Part shown: positions 15,678-23,435 of the stretch, in pieces
Position numbering within the stretch: position 1 is the first letter of the stretch
Layout: each line of letters begins with the position of its first letter
Origin: Opitutia bacterium
GTDB lineage: Bacteria; Verrucomicrobiota; Verrucomicrobiia; Opitutales; Opitutaceae
Assembly (NCBI GenBank): GCA_947467625.1
Contig: CANIJN010000009.1
Location: forward strand, 1-45,834
Reading direction: 5' to 3'
Length of the DNA stretch: 45,834 nucleotides
Translations under genes and position numbers: made by a program
Notes under the pieces: model-generated
What the model was told of the DNA's origin: nothing
Database searches by the model: none
The model's input: the letters and a program-made list of their open reading frames with translations, nothing else

Positions 15678-18433
15678 TACTATTCCGGATTGGACACGAT
15701 CACGACGCCCGCGACCATGCTGCCCAATCAGGCCACCCGGCTCGACTTCAAGCTGACCTCGCAGATCTACGCGATGGGCCAGTTCGTGGTCGCCGGCGAG
15801 CGCGAGGGCAACGCGCAGGCGGTGACGCTCCAGCGGTTGTCGTCGGGGGTTAAGAACATCGTCTCCACCGACGCGTTTGGAAACCTCGTCGGTAATCCCG
15901 CCGATCTCCTCGTGCGGCTGCCGGGCGTCGAGGGCGCGACCGTCGATGGCACGGTGCGCTACGTGCGCATCCGCGGTCTCAGTCAGAATCTCACGACGAT
16001 CGCGATGGACGGCAACCGGCTGGCGGACGCGGCCTCGGCCGGCTCCACGCGCGAGTATCAGTTTCAAACCGTGAGCGCCGACACCGTCGAGCGCATGGAA
16101 GTCGTCAAATCCCCGACGCCCGACATGGACGGCGACTCGATCGGTGGCGCGGTGAACATGGTTTCGAAGACCGGTTTTGACAGCAAGGAGCGGATGCTGC
16201 GCGGATCGTTTGGCCTGACGTCGCGGCCCCTCGACAAGCGCAACGAGGGTCTGCCCTACAATTACGCCGTGTCCTGCTCGGAGGTTTTCGGTGGCAAGCT
16301 CGCCGTCGCCGCCAACGTTGGGTACCGGACACTGTTCACCCCGCAGGACACGATCAACCAGTCTCACCAGACGCTGGCGAATGGCGTGCCCGGCGCGGCC
16401 TACACGTTCCAAACCACCTTTACCGATGAACGGCTCCTCACGTCGCGCTGGGGCGGCGGCCTGCGCCTCGACTACAAGCTCAGCGATCGCCACCGTCTCT
16501 CCACGAGTTCGACCGTGAACCGCCTCGTCGACCACGACACGGATCGTATTGTGTTTTTCACTACGCCGCAGCTGGTCGCGACCTTCGATGCGGCGGGCAA
16601 TCCCACCAACGCCGGAGGCATCCAGCCGGGATTCACCGACGAGTTTACGACCGTGCGCCCCGTGCCCAACAGCACCGTCAACGTCCAGGCCCATAACGCC
16701 TACAAGGACGCGAAGACGCTCTACCACCAATTCGGCGGAGTCCACAAACTCGATACGTGGAACCTTGACTGGAACTTCTACCAGTCGGACTCCAAATCGA
16801 ACTACTCTGGCCAGCGCAACCTCGGGTTCACCGCCCGCAACATCGGCTACACCATCGACCGCCGCACCAATACGAATTTCCCCACCGTCACCCAAACCGC
16901 CGGGCCCAGTCTCGGCGACATCGCCAGCTGCAACGACAACCGCTACCGCATCGATCGGCGTGCGGGGTGGGACGGCTACACGGGCGTCTCCCTCAACGCG
17001 CAGAAAAAATTCACGGCGCCCGTGCCGTCGACCATTAAGTTCGGCGTGCGCTCGCGCGAGCAGCAGCGCACGCTCGAGGCGACGCAGTGGAGCGGCCCCT
17101 ATGTCGGTGCTGACGGAGTGATGGGCCTCAACGCGACGACGGGCCGAAACGACGACAACCTCGTGCAGTTCGGCCTGATCGAGCGCGGTCAGCTGGACAA
17201 TAACTACGTCGTGTTTCCCACGTCCCTGCGCCCGCCTTCCCCGGCCACACCAGCAAACTGATCGACGCCGCGCTGGAGACGAATCCCAGACTCTTCGCGC
17301 CCGAAGTCGCCGCGAACCTCATTGCGCAGTTGACCGGCAACCAGAAATTCACGGAAAAAATTTCCGCCGCCTACCTGATGGGAAATATGGAGCTCGGGCG
17401 CCTCTCCGTGCTCGCCGGTGTGCGGGTGGAGGGCACGGAGACGGTAGGCACGGGTGCGCTGCAAGTGGTTACGCCGGCGGAGCGGGCCCTCCGTGCGGCG
17501 TACGTCGGCACCGTCACCAATGCCGAGACGGCGCGGCGCACGCGCGCGGAATACGGCGGCCGGCAGGTCCGCAGCGGCGATTACCAAAATGTGCTGCCCG
17601 GTGTGCATTTCAAATTCTCGCCCACGCCGAATATGGTGACCCGGCTTAGCTACGCGACCAACGTCGGCCGGCCGGGCATCGGCCAATTGATTCCCCGCAC
17701 CAACGTCAACTTCGACACCCAGACGATCGCCAGCAGCAACCCGAGCCTGAAGCCCCAGACCGCCGACAACTTCGATCTGGCGCTTGAATATTATTTCGAG
17801 CCGGCCGGCACGCTCTCGATCGGGCTCTTCCAAAAGCAAATCAAGAATTTCATCTACACCTCGGGCGGGGTGGTGGTACCGGGCGGAGCCGACAACGGCT
17901 TTAACGGCGACTACGCCGGCTACGCGTTGACGACCCAGTTCAACGGCGGCTAGGCGAAGGTGCGCGGTCTCGAGCTCAACTACAGCCAGCAGCTCCGGTT
18001 TCTTCCCGGAATCTTCAAGGGCCTCGCGGCCTATGCCAACTATACGAAGATGGAGACCGAGGGAAATTACGGTGCCGGCAACAGCATCGCGCTCGTGCCG
18101 AATCCCAAAGGCAAGGTCGCCGGCTTCAACCCCGAAACCTCGAACCTCGGCCTTTCCTATTTCCACAGCCGCGTGACCGTTCGCCTCCAATACAACCACC
18201 GCACGCGCTTTCTGACAACTTACAGCGTCAACGAATCTCAGCAGGCCTACACCATCCGGCGCGATACCGTCGATTTGAAGACGCTCTATCAGTTCTCGCG
18301 GCGCCTCAGCGTCTATCTCGACGTGAATAATATCCTGCAGGAATACGAAACCGGCACCGACATCGGAGCCCGCGCCTCCGCTCGGCGAATCCTGACGCCA
18401 GAATTTTTCTTCGGGGTGAACACACGGCTCTAG
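15678..18433 (+). pseudogene. Decayed TonB-dependent receptor (5' truncated, frameshift, internal stop)
   Basis: Homology to the receptor at 11989 begins at YYSGLDTITTPATMLP (15678), corresponding to the end of that protein's regulatory-like domain, so the signal peptide and first domain are missing. The plug is recognisable (VVAGEREGNAQAV, ADLLVRLPGVEG, KSPTPDMDGDSIGGAV). Near 17225-17245 the frame changes as if one base were lost: one frame runs to a TGA ending 17261, and the continuation reads FPGHTSKLIDAALETNP. An amber codon then interrupts it at 17951-17953 (FNGG-stop-AKVRGLELNY). The barrel continues in the same frame to TAG 18431-18433. Three independent lesions make readthrough expression very unlikely, while the well-preserved sequence points to recent loss. 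Sequencing error could explain one lesion but hardly all three. Confidence 0.87.
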
Positions 18434-18548
18434 GCACGCGAACGCGGCCTCGAATATAGCCCAAGGCCCGAGCCACCGAGGACACGGAGCCCAACCACCG
18501 GGGGCGAGGATTGCTCGGCTACTTTGCCGGCCGGAAACACCGTCGTCT

Positions 18549-18578
18549 CCAGAGGGTTTGTCACGTATTACGTGACAA
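18549..18578. repeat. Palindrome family copy 3, with CCAGAGGG lead
   Basis: CCAGAGGG (18549-18556) is followed by the 21-base perfect palindrome 18558-18578, with arms TTGTCACGTA around one base. It is in the same orientation as copy 2. It sits between the TBDR pseudogene and the second SNF2 gene, about 70 bases before the chosen SNF2 start. The in-frame GTG at 18579 directly abuts it. Confidence 0.72.
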
Positions 18579-18647
18579 GTGATCCCCGCCCGAAAATTCA
18601 CGTCGGCGCGCTTGACGGGCCCGCGTCACTCTTCTGCGATCCCCGCA

Positions 18648-21581
18648 ATGCGCGATGCGAGCAAGCCACGAAGCGATGGCGCCGGAGCGGGAAACGGAGG
18701 GAAGCTCTTTCCCTCCGCCGATTGGTGCACGGTGGCGGTGACGCTCGATGTCGCGGCGGGCTGCGTTCACTTCGAATGGTTAGAGGCGGGCACCAAACGG
18801 CACGTAGCGACTGGGCGGATCGTGCCGCAGGCCTCGGCAGAATCCGAGCAAAGTGGTCTCGAGTGCTGGATCTCTCCAGATGCACGCTTCGCGCCGGGCG
18901 CAGAACGGCTGGTCGATGGGTGCAGCAGCCACGCGACCTCCGTGCGCGCCTTGTTGAAACGGTTGCGTGAGCGCTTCCCGCTCGTGAAAGACGGGCTCCA
19001 CCTCGGGCTTCGGTCCGCGATTACGCAAGGCGCGGCCAAGGCGGGAGAGCGGCTGGCGTTGCGCCTCGCTCCGGGCGGCGATGTTTGGAAATGGCTCGGG
19101 CGCGAGGTTGCCCAGTTTGCCCTCGGGTCCCATGGACCCCGCGCGGGGCGCGACGTGGCGGAGCGCGGGCGATACGCCATGACGGTGATCGTCGGCGCCT
19201 TGCTCGGCACGCTGCGCGCACCGCCCCCGCCCCCGGCCCCAGACCCGCTGCTGGATCTTCGCGTGGAGTTCTACCCGCTCAAAGCCGCCGTGACGTTTCG
19301 CTGGACTGCGCCCAGCGCCGCCGCGCCCGTCGCTACGGGAGCGGTGCGGTGCGCGGAAGGAGGCCAGTTTCACTGGACGTTGGAGACGGGCGGGCGCGCC
19401 GAAGAGAAGTCGACCCAGCAACACCGCACGATCATCCTCGATATGCTGAGCCAGTGGTTCAAGCGCTTCGCCACGAACCCCGGCACGTTTGTCAGCGGTT
19501 TTTTCAAACCGCAGCTCGGCAGCGCCGAAGCACACTGGACGCCGCGGCCGCTCCCCCCCGAGGTGAACATTTACGATTGGATCGAGGGCAACCTGCTCGC
19601 GATGGCTGAAGAACGCCGCCTACGCGGGCGACACCCACCCGATCCGTATGCGTTCGAATCGGCGGCCGACGCTGAGCGCTACGAGCGCCGTCTCGCCCGC
19701 AAGGAGGAGAAACGCGCCGAAGAGGCCGCGCGCCGACAGGCCGTGGTCGCGCGCTTCGCCGAAGAACGTCGATTGCGCGAAGCCCGCGAGACCACCACCG
19801 AGGTCCGCCGCGCCCCGCCAGCGGCGCCCGCACCCCGCGCTCCCCAGGTCCCGAAACCGCCGCGCCCCTCCGCCCCACTGCCGCCGGTGTCGGTCGCGAT
19901 CAAGCTCCCGCCGCTCGCGTTTCAGGAAACGGCGTTGCCCCTCGCTGATCTCCGGGATTTTGCGCTGCGCGAGCGCGCGGCGTTGTGGTGGGTGTCCAAC
20001 CAGTCCGACGATCTCCTCTGTCTGCCTCACTGCCGCATTCGGCGACTCGAATATCAGGTGCGCACGGCGCTCCGGGTGCTCGGTCCGTTGCGGGGCCGCG
20101 CACTGCTCTCCGATGAAGTCGGCCTCGGCAAAACCATCGAGGCCGGGCTTGTCCTCAAAGAACTGCTCACGCGCGGCATGGTAAAAAAATTTCTCGTGCT
20201 CACGCTGCCGTCGCTCGTCGATCAGTGGGCCGAGGAATTGAACGACAAGTTTGGGGTCGCGACCGTCACCACGAACCAGCCCGGTGTGCGCGAAGAACCT
20301 GCGCGCCTCTGGCGGGAAAACCCCGGCATCGTCGCGAGTCTCCACACACTCAAGCAACCCGCGCACCTCGGGGTCGCGCGCGAGGTCCACTGGGATCTAC
20401 TGATCGTCGATGAGGCGCACTATCTGCGCAACCGCGACTCGCAGGCGTGGCAGGCCGTGAACGTTCTTCCACGCCAGTTTCTCCTCCTGCTCACGGCCAC
20501 GCCCGTGCAAAACTCCCTCGAGGAACTCTACAACCTCGTCACGTTGCTGATGCCCGGCCAGCTCCCGACACCGCGCGAATTCCGCGCGCGTTTCCTCGAT
20601 CCGAAGCGCCCCCGCCAGCCGCGCGAACCGGAAGAACTGCGCCGCCTGCTCGGCCAGGTAATGATCCGCAACACCCGTGCCAACGCCGGCGTCGATCTGC
20701 CTCCGCGCCACGCCGAGACCGTGGTTTTCGCGCCCGACGAACCCGAACGCACCTTTTGGCAGCAGTGGGAATTCGAATTTCGCGTCGCCCTCACGCGGCT
20801 CAACGCCAGTCAGTCGAGCCTCTGGGGTCGGCTCCTCCTGCGCGCCGCCGGCAGCAGCCCGGCCGCCTGGCGCTCGGCGCTCGCGAAGTTTCCCGACGCC
20901 GTCGCCGCGCGCGCGTGGCGCGACCAGTCGCCGCTCACGGACAGCTGGCGGCGCAAGTGTGCGGCCATCGTGCCGCTCGCCTGCGGTGCCGGCGGCGTAG
21001 TGGTGTTCACCGAATTTCTGGAAACGCAGGCGGCCCTCGCGGAATTTTTGCGCGGCGCCGGCATACCCGTCTTCGTCATCAACGGTGCGACGCCCGCAGC
21101 GACGCGCCAACCGATCACGGAGGAATTTCGCGCGCACGGCGGCGCGCTCGTGCTCACGCATAGCGGCACCGAGGGGCGGAACCTGCAGTTCTGCCACTGT
21201 CTCGCCAATTTCGACCTGCCGTGGAATCCGATGGAAATCGAACAGCGCATCGGTCGCTTGCACCGTCTCGGCCAGCAACACCCCGTGCGAATCTACAATT
21301 TCGTGCAGGCCGGCACGCTCCAAGAGCTCCTCCTCCAGATTCTCCAGGATAAACTCAACCTCTTCGAACTCGTCGTGGGCGAGACCGGCCTCGTGCTCGG
21401 CGAACGGTTCAGTGGCGACGAGTTTGAGGAGGAGGTTTTCCGCCGCTGGCGCGAGAGCGAAGGCCGCGTGGCCGAGGCGCTGGCTGGGCTGGGCGAAGAA
21501 CTCGCGGCGGCGCGCGACCAGTATGCCGAGGTGAAGCAACTCGATGAAACGCTCTTTGCCAAAGACTATGAATCGCTGTGA
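18648..21581 (+). CDS. RapA/HepA-like SNF2-family helicase-type ATPase
   Basis: This is a 977-residue protein from ATG 18648; a GTG at 18579 is also in frame but abuts the repeat. The first ~330 residues form an unassigned region, followed by a charged helical linker (ERRLARKEEKRAEEAARR) and a proline-rich spacer. The motor has motif I DEVGLGKT (489-496), followed by IEAGLVLKELL as in RapA; motif II DEAH (588-591, LLIVDEAHYLRN); motif III LTATPVQN; and motif VI QRIGRLHRLGQQ (866-877). RapA-type enzymes move along DNA and recycle or displace RNA polymerase or other proteins. The next gene starts 34 bases downstream on the same strand and appears to be its partner. It is distinct from the SWIM/SNF2 gene on the other side of the TBDR block, sharing only the motor fold. 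Confidence 0.92.
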   Translation: MRDASKPRSDGAGAGNGGKLFPSADWCTVAVTLDVAAGCVHFEWLEAGTKRHVATGRIVPQASAESEQSGLECWISPDARFAPGAERLVDGCSSHATSVRALLKRLRERFPLVKDGLHLGLRSAITQGAAKAGERLALRLAPGGDVWKWLGREVAQFALGSHGPRAGRDVAERGRYAMTVIVGALLGTLRAPPPPPAPDPLLDLRVEFYPLKAAVTFRWTAPSAAAPVATGAVRCAEGGQFHWTLETGGRAEEKSTQQHRTIILDMLSQWFKRFATNPGTFVSGFFKPQLGSAEAHWTPRPLPPEVNIYDWIEGNLLAMAEERRLRGRHPPDPYAFESAADAERYERRLARKEEKRAEEAARRQAVVARFAEERRLREARETTTEVRRAPPAAPAPRAPQVPKPPRPSAPLPPVSVAIKLPPLAFQETALPLADLRDFALRERAALWWVSNQSDDLLCLPHCRIRRLEYQVRTALRVLGPLRGRALLSDEVGLGKTIEAGLVLKELLTRGMVKKFLVLTLPSLVDQWAEELNDKFGVATVTTNQPGVREEPARLWRENPGIVASLHTLKQPAHLGVAREVHWDLLIVDEAHYLRNRDSQAWQAVNVLPRQFLLLLTATPVQNSLEELYNLVTLLMPGQLPTPREFRARFLDPKRPRQPREPEELRRLLGQVMIRNTRANAGVDLPPRHAETVVFAPDEPERTFWQQWEFEFRVALTRLNASQSSLWGRLLLRAAGSSPAAWRSALAKFPDAVAARAWRDQSPLTDSWRRKCAAIVPLACGAGGVVVFTEFLETQAALAEFLRGAGIPVFVINGATPAATRQPITEEFRAHGGALVLTHSGTEGRNLQFCHCLANFDLPWNPMEIEQRIGRLHRLGQQHPVRIYNFVQAGTLQELLLQILQDKLNLFELVVGETGLVLGERFSGDEFEEEVFRRWRESEGRVAEALAGLGEELAAARDQYAEVKQLDETLFAKDYESL

Positions 21582-21615
21582 ACCGTCGGCCGCCCCGCAC
21601 GCCTAATTTGCTGCG

Positions 21616-22620
21616 ATGAAACTCCCGCGTCTGCCCTACGAAACCGGTGTTGTCCTCGATTTCTACGAAGACGGGCTCACCGCGCTCGGCGCCCTGTGCG
21701 CCCGTCCGTGGCACGACCGGCTCGACGTCGTCGCCGAAGGCCGCGCGGCTACACTCTGGAATTCCGCCGGCGCGCTGCACGCTGCCGAGCTGCAGTTTAC
21801 CGCGCCGGATGCCGCGGGGATGCGCGACGCGGCGCGCGAGGTCTTTCCCGGCAGCCCGCTCACCTTTCGCCTCGCCGAAGGGCTGCGGCCGGCCGCATTG
21901 GCGCTCGAACGCGTCGTGCTCGCCGCCACCGGGCCCGCCCGCCCGCCCGACGTAGCCGTGGCGGAAAAACTCTGGCGCGTCCAGTTTGAGGATACGAAGC
22001 GCTGGCGGATCGCGGGACCGTTTACGGCCGATTTTCATGTCTCGCTGGTGGCCTTGGCGCGCTGCGAAATCCAAGCGATCGACCAGCATTGGGCGCTGCG
22101 CCGCGTCGCGATCTCGCTCCCCGACGGCTTCCTCGACGAAGGCCTCGCCCGCGAAATCGGTTTCGCCCGCGCCGCGCCTGAGCCGCCGCCGCTGTCGTGG
22201 CCGACGCCCGATCTCGCGTCCTGGAGCGCTCTCCTGCAAGGCGCTCTGCTCGGCGATCTCGCCGACGAACTCGCGGGCATCCGCGCACGCCAGGAGCAAC
22301 GCCTGCGCCGCGAGCTGGACCGCATCGACGCGTATTTCGAAACTTACGCGGCCGAGCTGAGCGCCCGCGCGAGCCGCAGCGCCACCGTTGCTGCCAAAAC
22401 GGCCGACCGCCTCGCGGCGACGAGAGCGGAGCACGCCCGGCACCGCGCGGACCAAGTCGCCCGACACGAAATCACGGTGCACCCGCACCTCGACGCTTTG
22501 CTGTTGGTGGCCGAGCCGGCGTGGTGCGCCCCGCTCCACGTCGAGCGGGCCCATCGCGCCCCGGAAACCCCCGTCGCCCGCTATGTGCCGCGCGCGCGCC
22601 GGTGGGTGCTGCCGGGATAA
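21616..22620 (+). CDS. Putative partner protein of the RapA-like ATPase
   Basis: This is a 334-residue protein starting at ATG 21616. The N-terminal ~180 residues look mixed alpha/beta (FYEDGLTALGALCARPW, AAELQFTAP, FHVSLVALARCEIQAIDQHW). Residues ~200-283 are long charged helices, probably coiled-coil (QEQRLRRELDRIDAYFET, then DRLAATRAEHARHRADQVARH). They are followed by a strand-rich end (EITVHPHLDALLLVAEPAWC). Helix-then-beta tails of this kind occur in proteins encoded beside RapA-like SNF2 genes in other bacteria; this is recollection, not a search. There is no signal peptide, membrane segment or catalytic motif. The 34-base spacing and common strand suggest one operon, and a physical partner or DNA/RNA-binding adaptor is the simplest guess. 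Function unknown. Confidence 0.8.
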   Translation: MKLPRLPYETGVVLDFYEDGLTALGALCARPWHDRLDVVAEGRAATLWNSAGALHAAELQFTAPDAAGMRDAAREVFPGSPLTFRLAEGLRPAALALERVVLAATGPARPPDVAVAEKLWRVQFEDTKRWRIAGPFTADFHVSLVALARCEIQAIDQHWALRRVAISLPDGFLDEGLAREIGFARAAPEPPPLSWPTPDLASWSALLQGALLGDLADELAGIRARQEQRLRRELDRIDAYFETYAAELSARASRSATVAAKTADRLAATRAEHARHRADQVARHEITVHPHLDALLLVAEPAWCAPLHVERAHRAPETPVARYVPRARRWVLPG

Positions 22621-22735
22621 TTTCCGCCCCGCAGGCGCCCCGGGCGCTCGGTCGCGCGCCCGCGCGTGGGCCCACGCTGTATCCATAGAGTTGAGGCACA
22701 TTTTACGAATGAACAGCCGGACCCCGATGGGTCGA
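22621..22735. other. Start of an 815-bp gene-poor region
   Basis: The gap between the SNF2 partner gene and the histidine kinase runs from 22621 to 23435. This first part holds nothing recognisable beyond GC-rich short inverted repeats directly after the stop. The remainder holds a nested hairpin (22736-22801) and a DUF486 pseudogene (22975-23112). No intact gene is supported. Confidence 0.4.
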
Positions 22736-22801
22736 GGGCCGTCGCTTGTCGCCACGCCGCATTTTTCCGTCGCGCAGCGGCGCGACGGCCAGCGACGGCC
22801 C
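22736..22801. repeat. Nested hairpin structure in non-coding DNA
   Basis: The outer arms GGGCCGTCGCT (22736-22746) and AGCGACGGCCC (22791-22801) are exact complements (11 bp). Inside, CCGTCGCGC-AGCG-GCGCGACGG (22767-22788) is a perfect 9-bp stem with a 4-base loop. No T-run follows on either strand, so it is not a typical terminator. It could be a structured RNA, a REP/BIME-like repeat or a remnant of a mobile element. Confidence 0.45.
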
Positions 22802-22974
22802 GACACTCGTGTGCATCCTTTGATTGAGGCCTGGCCGACGCGCTCATTCTCCGTGGAGTCCTGAATCTGCGGGGAAACTCGGTGATCGTTGCCTGCTCTG
22901 CATCGCCCGACGATCACGCGAAAGATGCCCACAGATTCAGGGCTCCGCAGATTTTAGAAACGGATTCGGGCAGA

Positions 22975-23112
22975 CTCAAAAAACGCGATGCCCCACGATA
23001 CGAAGATCACCATGAGGAGTGATGTGCCCTCGAGAAACTTGAACTTCAGATGGCCATACTAAGCCAACGTCATGAAGAGGATCGAGGAGGTGAGGAGGAG
23101 AATAGTTTTCAT
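22975..23112 (-). pseudogene. DUF486 (DMT-family) membrane protein fragment with stop in place of Trp18
   Basis: Read on the minus strand from ATG 23112, the codons give MKTILLLTSSILFMTLA, stop (TAG 23059-23061), then YGHLKFKFLEGTSLLM and VIFVSWGIAFFE. This is the N-terminal half of the DUF486/DMT-family protein, whose conserved segments include MTFAWYGHLKFK and SWGIAFFEY; the conserved tryptophan codon TGG has become TAG. After FFE (22975) the similarity ends abruptly and the frame stops seven codons later, so the C-terminal half (about 60 residues in the family) is missing. The intact protein is a small ~110-residue multi-helix inner-membrane protein of unknown transport role. With both a nonsense change and a truncation it is clearly non-functional, and the preserved reading frame indicates recent decay. 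Confidence 0.87.
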
Positions 23113-23435
23113 TTCGATTTGGAACACGGCGGAGCGGAGAAATCCGTACCGTTATTGTGTCCGAAATGTGGAGCTGGGCCGGGTCACCGGGCTCCGTTCA
23201 CCATGAAAATGAATACTCCCGCCGCCCCAGTCTTGATTCACCCGCGACGCGCCGTGTAAATCGACCTCGTGGATGCGCCCCAGCCTGTTTCCCTCGCTTG
23301 CTTTACCGAGGACGTGTCATGCGACGAGTCGATGGGGCGAAACGGTTTTCGGGCGCGAGTGGGTGCGCGAGCTGATCGGGGGAACGACGCGGAGGACGTT
23401 TCATTTCCGGGCGTCTCGGCGGCAAGGTGCGACGG
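23113..23435. other. Upstream region of the histidine kinase gene
   Basis: This is 323 bases between the DUF486 fragment and the kinase start. The promoter of the kinase gene should be here, but no clear -35/-10 pair is visible. TATTGTGTCCGA near 23153 resembles a half-site of the palindrome found before the response regulator, with two extra bases; it is too weak to call an operator. Confidence 0.35.

Noticed and set aside
15271-15756. An open frame of 161 codons between the intact and the decayed TBDR
   Set aside because: Arginine-rich sequence without domain pattern; it ends inside the pseudogene in another frame.
23151-23171. TATTGTGTCCGA as a third copy of the regulator palindrome, before the kinase gene
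   Set aside because: Only one half-site is present, with two inserted bases and no symmetric partner.
23050-23259. A 69-codon plus-strand frame beginning MAILSQRHEEDRGGEE
   Set aside because: It lies opposite the DUF486 fragment, which explains the sequence, and it shows no coding pattern of its own.
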